This document shows, piece after piece, positions 1 to 7,944 of a DNA stretch of 22,924 nt. The stretch is from positions 1 to 22,924 of the forward strand of contig JAEKLK010000188.1 of assembly GCA_019509895.1 (NCBI GenBank), read 5' to 3'. The notes below the pieces were generated by a model. That model made no database searches. It was not told where the DNA came from and saw nothing but the letters and a program-made list of their open reading frames with translations. The number at the start of each line of letters is the position of its first letter. The first letter of the stretch is position 1. This DNA comes from Betaproteobacteria bacterium. Lineage in GTDB: Bacteria > Pseudomonadota > Gammaproteobacteria > Burkholderiales > SG8-39. Made by a program: the position numbers and the translations under genes.

Positions 1-1185
1 GCCGGCGGCGGCGCCGGCGAGCCCGAGGTGCACGCCCCCGAACCAGGAGATCGGCACCGAGATGGCGAGCACCACGAGGTTCGCGCCGAGCGTGAAGAGG
101 CCCTGGCGCCTGAGCTGCATCACGCTCGAGAGCTCGACCACCAGCGCTGAGAGGCCGAGGCTGTAGACGCGCATCACGCTCGCCGCGTCGACGTACGCGG
201 AGGTGTACACCAGGCTCACGATCTCGGCGGCGAAGGCGAAGACGAAGCCGAGCATCGGCAGGAGCAGCATCGCGACCATGGCGTTGGCGCGCGCGTTCAT
301 CTCCATCATGCCCTTCAGATCGCCGGCGGCCTCGAGCCGGCTCATGCTCGGCATGAACGCCTCGACCACCGAGGCGCGGAAGATGTTGACCAGCTGCCCG
401 AGGATCGCGGCGATCGAGAAGGAAGCGAAGCTGTGCAGCGTGAAGAGGGTCGCCGCGACCCACTGGTCGGCCTGAGAGCGCAGCACGTAGCAGGCGCTCG
501 AGAGGCCGAAGGGCGCGGTGTAGCGCATCTGGTCGCCGAACACCGCCGCCTTGAACCACGGACGCCCCCAGCCGTGGAAGCGGCCGATATAGGCGAGCAG
601 CAGCGCGAGCTTGAGGAGCACCGTGGCGAGCAGCAGCCAGAGGATGATGCCCATGTCGCCGGTGAGCCAGGCGCCGCCCGCCACCAGCGCCGCGCGCGCG
701 AGCGCGAGCGAGATGTTGGCGTAGGCCTGCAGTGGTATCCGCTCCTCGATGGTCGGCAGGAAGTCGAGCAGGCAGGAGCTGACCCAGAGCGCGACGAACG
801 CCGGCATGAGCGCGCCGTATTTCGCAAGCGGCGCAAGCGCCGCCGGCATCCACGGGTTGAGCGGGCTGACCACGAACGCCGCGCCGACGCCGGTGCACGC
901 GAGGAAGGCGAGCGTCTGGTGGATATAGAGCCGCCGCCGGCCCGCGTCCGAGCGCGGCAGGAAGTAGTAGAGCGCCCCCGGCATGCTGAGCGGCGCGAGC
1001 GCCATCACCGTGCCGACCGCGAGCCAGAAGAGGCGATACTCGCCAAAGGTGTGCGCGTCGAGGCAGCGCACCAGCACCACCGGCAGCAGGAACTGCAGCG
1101 CGTGGTCGAACGCCTTGACCGCGCCCAACGAGAACGCCCGCCGCGCCAGCCCCTGTGCGGCGATCGACTTCGCTACCGCGCTCAT
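1..1185 (-). CDS. Wzx-like polysaccharide flippase (C-terminus cut by window edge)
   Basis: The 395 visible residues begin MSAVAKSIAAQGLARRAFSL and form a chain of hydrophobic segments separated by short charged loops. This is the pattern of the MATE/Wzx-type oligosaccharide flippases that move undecaprenyl-linked repeat units across the inner membrane. The N-terminal part has the usual flippase layout: an amphipathic start, a first helix near QFLLPVVLVRCL, then a TFGEYRLFW loop and a helix containing an ALAPLSMPGALYYFLPR stretch. The frame is still open at base 1, so the C-terminus is missing. The ATG follows the glycosyltransferase stop by 37 bases, with only a weak GGAAAA-type ribosome site. 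It is the last visible gene of the EPS operon, and its position after an O-antigen ligase-like gene and a glycosyltransferase fits a Wzx/Wzy system. The family call is fairly secure; the substrate is unknown. Confidence 0.85.
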   Translation of the reverse strand, partial: MSAVAKSIAAQGLARRAFSLGAVKAFDHALQFLLPVVLVRCLDAHTFGEYRLFWLAVGTVMALAPLSMPGALYYFLPRSDAGRRRLYIHQTLAFLACTGVGAAFVVSPLNPWMPAALAPLAKYGALMPAFVALWVSSCLLDFLPTIEERIPLQAYANISLALARAALVAGGAWLTGDMGIILWLLLATVLLKLALLLAYIGRFHGWGRPWFKAAVFGDQMRYTAPFGLSSACYVLRSQADQWVAATLFTLHSFASFSIAAILGQLVNIFRASVVEAFMPSMSRLEAAGDLKGMMEMNARANAMVAMLLLPMLGFVFAFAAEIVSLVYTSAYVDAASVMRVYSLGLSALVVELSSVMQLRRQGLFTLGANLVVLAISVPISWFGGVHLGLAGAAAG

Positions 1186-1222
1186 TTTTCCGGGTGCTGC
1201 TTTTTGTCGAGGAGCGAAGCGC

Positions 1223-2422
1223 TCATGCGAGCTCGTCGAAGAGCCGCGCATAGCGCGCCAGCACTTCGGAGGCGGAATGATTGCGCTCGAAATGCGCGAG
1301 GCAATCGTCGCTCGCCTGAGTCCAGAGAGCACTGTCGGACAGGAGCGTCTCCACGCGCGCGGCGCCCTGGCCGACGTCCTGGAAGACGGTGTTGACCGGG
1401 GCGCCGACGTCGACCGTCGAGACGGTCGGCATGCCGCGCGCCCAGGCCTGCAGGAACACGTTCGGCATGCCTTCGTACACCGAGGTGAGAACCAAGAGCC
1501 GCGCCTGGTCGAACCAGCGCTCGACCGCCGCAAGCGGCAGGAAGCCCGTGAATTCCACGTTGGGCAGCGTCGCGGCGCGCGCGCGAAGCTCTTCGAAGTA
1601 GCCGGCTTTCAGCCGCTCGCCGCCGATGCTCGGGCCGCCGATCATGACGAAGCGGCGCCCGGGCAGACGCTCGGCGATGTCGAGGAAGAGATGCGGCCGC
1701 TTGTAATCGTGGATCGTCCCGACCCACAGCACGCGGTCGCGCTCGAGCGAGGAGCGCGCGGCGTCCTCCGGCGGCACGTAGCAGCTCGGGATGATCTGCG
1801 CGTCGCGCCCGTGGTGGCGGCGGCAGCTCTCGAGCTGGAAGGCATTCTGGGCGACGATGCGGTCGACGCGCGCGAGGCCGCGCCGGTAGAGCCACTTGTC
1901 GCGCGCGTGCAGGATCTGCTCCTCGCAGATCTGGAAGTCGCGGTCGGAAGCGCCGGCGTAGATCGAGCGCTTGCCGTAGCGGCGGCAGAACTGCGCCACC
2001 ACGCCGGTCCACATGGCGCTCGAGCGCTGGTAATAGACATCGGCGTCGACCGCGCGCAGCGTGCGCCACATGGTGGTGAGCCGCGGATGCACGAAGCGCA
2101 GCACCGGGATGCCGGCGTCCTCGCGGAAGGCCTTGTACACGGTGATGCCGTCGAGCAGCGACGGGCTTGGCTGCCCGTAATCGAAGCTGATCATCGACAC
2201 GCGATAGCCGTTGGCGGCGAAGAGCCGCGCGAGGATGCACTGCTGCACCTCGGCGCCGCCGACCACCTGGATGTTCGGATCGCGCGAGAGTACCGGCCAG
2301 GCGTAGGGCGCGACGAAGCAGATGTGCGGCTTGGTGCGCGCGCCGGCGGCGCTGTCCCGGGCGCCCGGTGCGCAGTCGCCCTGCGCGGGGGCCCGGGCCT
2401 CTCGCAGGGTTGCGCTTGGCAT
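1223..2422 (-). CDS. GT4-family glycosyltransferase
   Basis: This 399-residue GT-B glycosyltransferase probably adds a sugar to the lipid-linked EPS repeat unit on the cytoplasmic face. The N-domain begins at PHICFVAPYAWPVL and contains a VVGGAEVQ loop, typical of glycogen-synthase-like (GT4) enzymes. The C-domain shows VLWVGTIHDYKRPHLFLDIAE and the nucleotide-sugar site SVYEGMPNVFLQAWARGMP. In the usual E-x7-E signature the first Glu is present (EGMP) but the second position is Gln. The start MPSATLREA was chosen because it lies two bases after the stop of the upstream ligase-like gene; a longer frame reaching back to 2551 is Arg/His-rich and overlaps that gene. The first 30 residues are Pro/Ala-rich and unlikely to be folded. 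Sugar donor and acceptor cannot be told from sequence. Confidence 0.88.
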   Translation of the reverse strand: MPSATLREARAPAQGDCAPGARDSAAGARTKPHICFVAPYAWPVLSRDPNIQVVGGAEVQQCILARLFAANGYRVSMISFDYGQPSPSLLDGITVYKAFREDAGIPVLRFVHPRLTTMWRTLRAVDADVYYQRSSAMWTGVVAQFCRRYGKRSIYAGASDRDFQICEEQILHARDKWLYRRGLARVDRIVAQNAFQLESCRRHHGRDAQIIPSCYVPPEDAARSSLERDRVLWVGTIHDYKRPHLFLDIAERLPGRRFVMIGGPSIGGERLKAGYFEELRARAATLPNVEFTGFLPLAAVERWFDQARLLVLTSVYEGMPNVFLQAWARGMPTVSTVDVGAPVNTVFQDVGQGAARVETLLSDSALWTQASDDCLAHFERNHSASEVLARYARLFDELA

Positions 2423-2424
2423 GC

Positions 2425-3864
2425 TCAGGTGCCGCCCGTGCCCGGCCGGCGTGCCAGCTGTCCGTACATCATGCCGATGGCGATCCACAGGAAGGCGAAC
2501 TCCGGCGTCGGCCGCAGGCTCGAGCCGGCGAAGCCGGTGATGATGAAGCACAAGAGGCCCGCCACCACGCCCTGGTAGAAGCCGCGCATCGTCGGGCTGA
2601 GATAGGCATTGCTGCCGAGGTCGCGCGCGGTGCGATACACGTGCCAGTAGTAGGCGAGCACCAGGCCCGTGCCGAGGAGACCCAGGTCCAGGACGGACTG
2701 GATGTAGGCGTTATGCGGATGCGTCACCGGGAGCATCATCTCGGCCCAGAGCGCGTTCGCCCACATGGTCGAGTCGAGGCCGTTGCCCCAGATCGGGCTC
2801 TTGAAGACCTCCGGCAGGAGCGGCAGCCAGATCTCGTCGACGCGGCCGGCGCTGAACTCGTTCACGTCGGCGCCGCCGACCAGGCCCATGCTCATGCGGC
2901 TGACGATGGCGCCGGGCATGACCAGCAGCGCCACCGCGCCGGCGAGCGCGGCGAGGCCGATGGTCTTGGCGTTGAACTTCCACAGGAGGAAGAGCGCGTT
3001 CACCACCACCCAGCCGACCATCGCGCCGCGCGAGAAGGTGAGCACCAGCGCGATCGTCAGGATGCCCATCGTCAGGATGAGCACGCTCTTCAGTCGCACG
3101 TCCTTGGTCTCGCCCCAGGTGAAGAGCAGGAGCGCGTACGCCACCGCGTATAGCCGGCCGAGGTCGTTGGCATGCATGCCGAGCGCGGAGAAGAAGGTGC
3201 GCGAGGACGGCAGCGCGAGCGAGCCGAGCGACACGCCGGCGGCGATCACGTAGCCGATGGCGATCAGGCTCATCAGCCAAATCGAGGCGATGATCGGCGC
3301 GAGGAAGTTCTCGGTGCGCCGGGCGCGCGCCACGGCGCTGGCGACGACGAGCGCCGCGAGCACCATCAGCAGGGGCTTGAGCAGCAGGTCGCGCAAATAG
3401 CCCCAGTTGTCGGTGAAATGGATGACGTCCATCTCGTAGAACTCGGGATAGATGTCCTTGATATGCTGCGTGCCGAGCACGCCGGCGACGATCATCGGCA
3501 CGATCAGCAGCCAGACGAGGGGCCTCGGCAGGAAGCGCTTCACCTCGTAACCGCGCATCAAGTACGAGAAGAGCGTCGCGGCGAGCACCAGGTTGAGCGG
3601 GTTGAGGCCGGTGAAGCCGAACACGCTGTGCGGGAACAGGTTGCTGCCGTTCACCGGCAGCATGACGAGCATCAGCACCGCGCCGATGCGGTAGTCGGCG
3701 AGCACCGCGAAGCAGGCGATCACCGAGAGCGCTGCGACCAGCGCCTCGAGCTCGCCGACCGCGATGCCGATGCCGCAGACGATGCCGAAGAGCGCCAGGC
3801 CGACAACGACCAAGCCGAGGCCCAGGCTGCGCTCGGAGGGCAGCCGTGCGGATAGTGCAGTCAT
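2425..3864 (-). CDS. O-antigen ligase/polymerase-type membrane protein (Wzy/WaaL-like)
   Basis: This 479-residue polytopic inner-membrane protein has roughly eleven or twelve hydrophobic helices and one large extracytoplasmic loop. The loop carries WGNGLDSTMW and then THPHNAYIQSVLDLGLLGTG. This His-x-His-Asn element, followed by a helix starting DLGLLG, is the recognisable signature of the O-antigen ligase/Wzy polymerase family (Wzy_C). In an EPS operon with a flippase and a chain-length protein, polymerisation of lipid-linked repeats is the likely role; ligation to another acceptor cannot be excluded. The ATG at 3864 has a good ribosome site (GGAAGG, seven bases upstream) that lies inside the end of the preceding 48-residue gene. 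The two genes are separated by one base, which suggests translational coupling. Confidence 0.87.
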   Translation of the reverse strand: MTALSARLPSERSLGLGLVVVGLALFGIVCGIGIAVGELEALVAALSVIACFAVLADYRIGAVLMLVMLPVNGSNLFPHSVFGFTGLNPLNLVLAATLFSYLMRGYEVKRFLPRPLVWLLIVPMIVAGVLGTQHIKDIYPEFYEMDVIHFTDNWGYLRDLLLKPLLMVLAALVVASAVARARRTENFLAPIIASIWLMSLIAIGYVIAAGVSLGSLALPSSRTFFSALGMHANDLGRLYAVAYALLLFTWGETKDVRLKSVLILTMGILTIALVLTFSRGAMVGWVVVNALFLLWKFNAKTIGLAALAGAVALLVMPGAIVSRMSMGLVGGADVNEFSAGRVDEIWLPLLPEVFKSPIWGNGLDSTMWANALWAEMMLPVTHPHNAYIQSVLDLGLLGTGLVLAYYWHVYRTARDLGSNAYLSPTMRGFYQGVVAGLLCFIITGFAGSSLRPTPEFAFLWIAIGMMYGQLARRPGTGGT

Positions 3865-3865
3865 G

Positions 3866-4012
3866 TCACGACCTTCCGAAGAACTTGACGATCAGCGCCG
3901 TCGATGCACCCGGGTCGGTGCCCACGGCCGGCCGGGAGAGCATCATCATGCTGGCCGCCACGACGAGCACCGTGAGGGCCAGCATGAGCTTCCTGTCCGG
4001 CGGACGCTTCAT
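3866..4012 (-). CDS. 48-residue single-pass membrane peptide in the EPS operon (unknown)
   Basis: A short frame of 48 codons plus TGA fills the gap between epsG and the ligase-like gene. It starts MKRPPDRK, has a hydrophobic helix LMLALTVLVVAASMMML (about residues 9-25), then RPAVGTDPGASTALIVKFFG and a charged end. The positive N-terminus followed by one helix suggests an N-in membrane peptide or an uncleaved signal anchor. The ATG is five bases after the epsG stop, and the TGA is one base before the next ATG, which is the spacing of a genuine operon member. An internal ATG at 3985 (MLALTV) has a better ribosome site (AGGAAG) and would give 39 residues. I do not recognise a family. It could act as a small partner of the EpsF/EpsG or polymerase complex; that is inference from position only. 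Confidence 0.6.
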   Translation of the reverse strand: MKRPPDRKLMLALTVLVVAASMMMLSRPAVGTDPGASTALIVKFFGRS

Positions 4013-4017
4013 GCGCG

Positions 4018-4905
4018 TCAGAACCCGTTCATGAGCGTGCCGACGATGCGCGCGCTCGCATCCGAGAGCTCCTTTACCGCGCGCTCCGTCTCCTCGACAC
4101 GCGTCGCGTCGCGCCGCGAGACCAGCAGCACATCGCCGGCGCGGAACGCGACGCTCTGCGCGTCGGCGTACTCCGTGGCGGGCGGCGTATCGATCAGGAT
4201 CACGTCGTACTCGGCCTGCGCCTTGGCGAGCACCGCTGCGAAGGCCGGGCGCGACAGCAGCTCGAGCGGATTGGGCGGCACAGGACCGGCGGGCAGTACG
4301 GCGAGCCCGGTGATGCCCGCGACCGGCGCGGCGACCGACAGGTCCGCGCGCCCGCTCAGCACCGACGAGAGGCCGAAGCGGTCGGCGATGTTGAAGATGC
4401 CCTGCTGCCGCGGCGAGCGGAAGTCGGCGTCGATGAGCAGCGTGCGTTGCCCCAGCTGCGAGAACGAGACGGCCAGGTTCGCCGCGATGAAGCTGCGTCC
4501 TTCGCGCGCCCCGGGGCTCGCGATCACCAGCGTGCGCCGGCCGGCGGCCGGGTTGAACCAGCGGATGAGAAGCTGCGTGCGCACCGCGCGCAGCTCCTCC
4601 ACCACCGGGTGGAACGGATCCCAGGCGGCGACCAGCTCCTTGCTGACGCCATCGGGGCCCGAGACCAGGTACGGGAACTCGTACTGCTTGGCGAGCGCTT
4701 CGCGCAGGTCGGTGTCGGTGATCAGGTTGAGCTCGATCGCCGCCTCGCCGAAGCGCCAGCCGAGCTCGCGCTGGCGCTTGAGCACCTGCTCGGCGTCGGA
4801 GGGGGTGAGCTTGCCCTCGTCCATCAGGATGGCGCCGATGTGGCGCCCGGTGAGGCGAGACGCGCCTTCGATCGGCAGGACGTTGTCAGTGGGTTTTGCA
4901 AGCAT
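4018..4905 (-). CDS. epsG: EpsG: chain-length/BY-kinase-like ATPase of the EPS locus
   Basis: This 295-residue P-loop protein belongs to the bacterial tyrosine-kinase/ParA-like group that partners Wzz-type chain-length proteins. Residues 21-82 (RHIGAILMDEGKLT through ALAKQYEFPYL) resemble the MshEN/GspE N-terminal domain, which is characteristic of EpsG. The nucleotide site is at 131-139 (GAREGRSF, with Arg in the Walker A Lys position), Walker A' at 156-165 (LLIDADFRSP) and Walker B at 236-242 (ILIDTPP). The C-terminus ends at LMNGF with no tyrosine cluster, so autophosphorylation on a Tyr tail looks unlikely. The start is supported by AGAGGA six bases upstream. It lies 15 bases after epsF and is expected to act at the cytoplasmic face with EpsF to control polymer length or export. 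Confidence 0.9.
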   Translation of the reverse strand: MLAKPTDNVLPIEGASRLTGRHIGAILMDEGKLTPSDAEQVLKRQRELGWRFGEAAIELNLITDTDLREALAKQYEFPYLVSGPDGVSKELVAAWDPFHPVVEELRAVRTQLLIRWFNPAAGRRTLVIASPGAREGRSFIAANLAVSFSQLGQRTLLIDADFRSPRQQGIFNIADRFGLSSVLSGRADLSVAAPVAGITGLAVLPAGPVPPNPLELLSRPAFAAVLAKAQAEYDVILIDTPPATEYADAQSVAFRAGDVLLVSRRDATRVEETERAVKELSDASARIVGTLMNGF

Positions 4906-4920
4906 GGCTATTCCTCTTTC

Positions 4921-6348
4921 TCACCAGGGACGGGGAAGTGCATTGCGCACGGGCGAGTGCGGCGAGGGCAGCAGCCGCCCGCCGGCCGGCGTCCATTTCG
5001 ACAGCAGGCCAAGCGAGGGCACGGCGAGCCGCGCCTCGAGGTCGCTCCGCGAGCGCACGCGGCGGTCCATCATTTCGAGCGCGTAGACGATGCCGCCGGC
5101 GAGCAGAAGGCCGATGACGATCGACAGGCCGCTGATCAGGCCGACCTTGGGCATCGCCGGCTTCAGCGGCTCGACCGCCGGGGTAAGCATGGCGAGGTTG
5201 GTCTGGCGCACCTTGCTGTCGACCTTGACCGCCATCGCGCGCGCGAGCGCGCCGTCGTAGGAGCGCTGGGCGTTCTCCAGGTCGCGCGTGAGCACCGCCA
5301 TGTCGACGCGGCTCTCACGCATGGTGTTGATGCGCTCTTGCTGCTCCTTGAGCCCGGCCTGCAGCTCCTCGACGCGCTTCTGGTTCTGCGACACGGCGTT
5401 GCCGAGGCCGGTGACGACCTTCTTCGCCTCGTTGTTGAGCCGCTCGCGCAAACCCTGTACTTCGGCGAGGGTGCGCTGGTAGGTCGGATGCTTGTCGCCG
5501 TAGACCTCGGCCTGCTCCTGCAGCCGGCCTTCGGCGGCCTGCAGCGCGGCCTTGACCGTGATGATGTAGCCGTTGGCGAGCACCTCCGGGAAGGCCTCGA
5601 GCGAGATGCCGTCCTTGATCAGGTCCTGCGCCTGCTTGTAACGGGTCTGCGCGTCCAGCGTGGCGTTCTTCTGCCGGCCGAGCTCGCCGTTCAGCTCGGC
5701 GAGGCGCGTGTACTCGACGTCCATGCGCTCTTCCGCGCCGGTGACGCCCTTCTGCTTCTGGTAGGCGGCAAGCTTGGTCTGGGCGCCGGTGAGATCGGCG
5801 CGCAGGGTCTTGATCTGCTCGTCGAACCACGCGGCCGCCTCGCGCGAGGGCTCGGTGCGAAGCTCGAGCGCGACGTCGAGATACGCCTTGGCGAAGGCGT
5901 TGGCGACCTCGGCGGCCTTCTTCGGGTCGTTGGCCGAGTACTTGACGACCAGGATGTTGCTCGCGCCGGAGTCGACCTTCAGCTTCTCGAGCAGGCCGGC
6001 GGCGAGCCATTCCTCGATCGAGCCGACGCCGCCGGTGTCCTTCTCCCAGTCCTCGCGCAGGCCGGGCTGCTGCGCGAGCTTCAGGTCACGCACCACTTTC
6101 TGGGCCACCTTGCCGCTCGAGATGAGCTCCATCTGGGTGAAGATGTAGCCGGCGCGCTCGCGCGGCGACATGCGCGCCGGGGCGAGCGTCTGCTCGTCGC
6201 GCGCGTCGATCAGGATCGTCGCCACCGCGTCGTAGCGCTTCGGGATCAGCAGCGCGACGACGATCGCGGTGAACACGGTCGCCGCGAGCACCGTGATGAA
6301 CGCCTTGCGGCGCGCCTTGAGGGCGAGTAGATATTGGTTCAAATCCAT
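4921..6348 (-). CDS. epsF: EpsF: Wzz-like chain-length determinant
   Basis: This 475-residue inner-membrane polysaccharide co-polymerase has the classic plan. A short cytoplasmic N-terminus (MDLNQYLLALKARRK) leads to TM1 at about 16-36. A long periplasmic, mostly helical/coiled-coil domain follows (about 150-385, rich in Gln, Glu and Lys). A Pro-rich element PLKPAMPK begins near 392 and leads into TM2 at about 402-422. After TM2 comes MMDRRVRSRSDLEARLAVPSLG, the usual cytoplasmic tail that contacts the kinase. It sets chain length and bridges the Wzy polymerase to the exporter. The ribosome site GGGAG is about eight bases before the ATG, and the gene begins 12 bases after epsE. No Walker motif is present, so kinase and co-polymerase are separate proteins here, as in other EpsF/EpsG loci. 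Confidence 0.92.
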   Translation of the reverse strand: MDLNQYLLALKARRKAFITVLAATVFTAIVVALLIPKRYDAVATILIDARDEQTLAPARMSPRERAGYIFTQMELISSGKVAQKVVRDLKLAQQPGLREDWEKDTGGVGSIEEWLAAGLLEKLKVDSGASNILVVKYSANDPKKAAEVANAFAKAYLDVALELRTEPSREAAAWFDEQIKTLRADLTGAQTKLAAYQKQKGVTGAEERMDVEYTRLAELNGELGRQKNATLDAQTRYKQAQDLIKDGISLEAFPEVLANGYIITVKAALQAAEGRLQEQAEVYGDKHPTYQRTLAEVQGLRERLNNEAKKVVTGLGNAVSQNQKRVEELQAGLKEQQERINTMRESRVDMAVLTRDLENAQRSYDGALARAMAVKVDSKVRQTNLAMLTPAVEPLKPAMPKVGLISGLSIVIGLLLAGGIVYALEMMDRRVRSRSDLEARLAVPSLGLLSKWTPAGGRLLPSPHSPVRNALPRPW

Positions 6349-6360
6349 GAAGGCAACTCC

Positions 6361-7113
6361 CTAGAAAAGCGCTTCTTTGACGAAGATCACGTCGTCCGGG
6401 CGGACGACGTCGACCAGCTTGGCGTCGTACTCGCGCGTCTTGCCGTCGGCCTCGGCGCGGCGCACCTTGATGCGGTTTTCACTGCCGCGCGGCGTGATGC
6501 CGCCGCCCACGGAGATCGCCTGCATCACCGTCATGCCGGCCTTGACCGGGTAGGCCCCGGCGTGAATCACTTCGCCGTAGATGTAGAACACCGGCAAGCG
6601 CTCGACCACCACGGTGTCGCCGTTCTTCAGCTCGAACTCCTTGGCGAGCGCGTTCACCGTCTGCGACTTGCCGTCACGCATCACGGTGACGTCTTCCGCG
6701 CCGCCCGCGGCGATACCGCCCGCTGCCGCGATCAGGTCGGGAAGCTTCATGCTCGCTTCCTCGATCGGATAGCGGCCGGGGCGCGGCACCATGCCGAGGA
6801 GCGACACCTGGCGGCTGCGCACCGTGGTGAGCGCCACCGCCACCTGCGGCGCCTTCAGGAACTGGCCGTCCTTCAGCGCCTTGGCGATCGTGTCGGCGGC
6901 CTCGCGGGTCGACTGGCCCGTGATCTTCACCGCGCCGATGAGCGGCATGGCGATGGCGCCGGCGTCGCTGATGCGCGCGTCGGTCGTGAGGTCCGGCTGC
7001 TGGAACACGGTGACATGCACCGTGTCGCCCGGCCCGAGGTTGTCGGCAGCGGCTCGCGCAAGCCCCGGGGCCGCGAGCGCCATGGTTAGGAGAACCGTCA
7101 GTATGCGAATCAT
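6361..7113 (-). CDS. epsE: EpsE: outer-membrane polysaccharide export protein (Wza-like)
   Basis: This 250-residue secreted protein has a signal peptide (MIRILTVLLTMALAAPGLARA). A Poly_export domain follows at about 28-95 (LGPGDTVHVTVFQQPDLTTD, then GAIAMPLIGAVKITGQ), then SLBB-type folds at about 105-155 (VSLLGMVPRPGRYPIE) and 180-235 (FYIYGEVIHAGAYPVKAGMT). Such proteins form the periplasmic/outer-membrane conduit for the polymer. No lipobox Cys is seen, unlike Wza. The ATG at 7113 was chosen because GAGG stands five bases upstream; a GTG at 7119 would only add two residues. It lies 36 bases after epsD, and EpsF, its inner-membrane partner, follows 12 bases later. Confidence 0.92.
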   Translation of the reverse strand: MIRILTVLLTMALAAPGLARAAADNLGPGDTVHVTVFQQPDLTTDARISDAGAIAMPLIGAVKITGQSTREAADTIAKALKDGQFLKAPQVAVALTTVRSRQVSLLGMVPRPGRYPIEEASMKLPDLIAAAGGIAAGGAEDVTVMRDGKSQTVNALAKEFELKNGDTVVVERLPVFYIYGEVIHAGAYPVKAGMTVMQAISVGGGITPRGSENRIKVRRAEADGKTREYDAKLVDVVRPDDVIFVKEALF

Positions 7114-7149
7114 CGTCACCTCGTCACCTGTCGAAGACCTCTCTGGAAA

Positions 7150-7944
7150 CTACCGTTTGAACTGCGCTACGTATTCGATGCGCGCCGTCTCGCGCAGCCG
7201 CTTCACCTCCGCCTCCGCCACCGCCAGGCGCTTGCGCCCGGCGAGAAAGGTCTCGATGAGCGGCGCCGCCTGCTCCGGCGAAAGCGGCGCTTCCTGCGCA
7301 TCCACGAGCTGGATCACCGTCGCGCCGGCGGGTGCCGAGACCACCGCCAGCTCGCCCGGCTTCATACGAGAGAGCACCGGCAGGAAGGCGAGCGGCCGCT
7401 GCTCCGCCGGCTGCGTTTCGTTCACCACGACGGCGCTCGTGCCGCGCGCGCGCAGCCAGGCGGCGAGCTCGTCGATGTCGCGCGTCGTCGCCGCGTGCGA
7501 GCGCAGCGCGTCGACCATGTCGGCATTGGCGCTGACGCTGATCTCGCGCGTGCGGTAGATGCGCCGCTCGGCGAACAGCCCCGGGTTTTCGGCATAGAAG
7601 GCGCGCACTTCCTCGCGCGAGGGCTTCGCCGCAGCGCGCGCCGCGCGCTCGAGGTACGCCTGCGCCAGAACCTCGCGCCGCGCGTTGTCGATCTGCGCCG
7701 CGACCTGCGGGTCGCGCTCGAGGCCCGCGTCCAGCGCCTTCTGCACCAGCAGCTCGCGGTCGATCACCTTCTCCACCGCCTGCGCGACGCTCGCCGTGCG
7801 AGGGCCGAGCTGGCGCGCCGAGATCTCGACACCGTTCACGCGTGCGACCAGCTGCTGGTCGGCGCGATCGGCGGCGGCGGGGCCGCAGCCACCGAGCACG
7901 CCGGCGCTCACGGCGCATGCCAGCGCAAGCATCTCAGTACGCAT
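7150..7944 (-). CDS. epsD: EpsD: SurA-like peptidyl-prolyl isomerase-type lipoprotein
   Basis: This 264-residue lipoprotein has the signal MRTEMLALACAVSAGVLGGC. The lipobox is LGGC, with Cys20 the predicted lipidated residue. The helical segment from about 30 to 115 (ARVNGVEISARQLG, then VIDRELLVQKALDAGLERDPQV) matches the SurA/PpiD N-terminal chaperone domain. A parvulin-like region follows at about 120-220. This is the EpsD family, found next to EpsE/EpsF/EpsG. It probably assists folding or assembly of export proteins in the periplasm; isomerase activity is not shown by obvious active-site residues. The ATG at 7944 overlaps the upstream gene by 11 bases. ATG 7932 (MLALACAV) is one base after that gene's stop and is an equally possible start, still giving a lipobox. 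No strong ribosome site precedes either. Confidence 0.85.
   Translation of the reverse strand: MRTEMLALACAVSAGVLGGCGPAAADRADQQLVARVNGVEISARQLGPRTASVAQAVEKVIDRELLVQKALDAGLERDPQVAAQIDNARREVLAQAYLERAARAAAKPSREEVRAFYAENPGLFAERRIYRTREISVSANADMVDALRSHAATTRDIDELAAWLRARGTSAVVVNETQPAEQRPLAFLPVLSRMKPGELAVVSAPAGATVIQLVDAQEAPLSPEQAAPLIETFLAGRKRLAVAEAEVKRLRETARIEYVAQFKR

Noticed and set aside
2423..2551. N-terminal extension of the glycosyltransferase to 2551
   Set aside because: The extra 43 residues are His/Arg-rich, overlap the ligase-like gene and precede a start that sits at normal operon spacing.
983..2578. A 531-codon plus-strand frame opposite the glycosyltransferase
   Set aside because: No domain seen, composition typical of a shadow, and the minus-strand glycosyltransferase is certain.
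4447..6330. A 627-codon plus-strand frame opposite epsG and epsF
   Set aside because: Low-complexity Arg/Leu/Asp/His composition typical of antisense shadow frames; epsF and epsG on the other strand have clear domains and ribosome sites.
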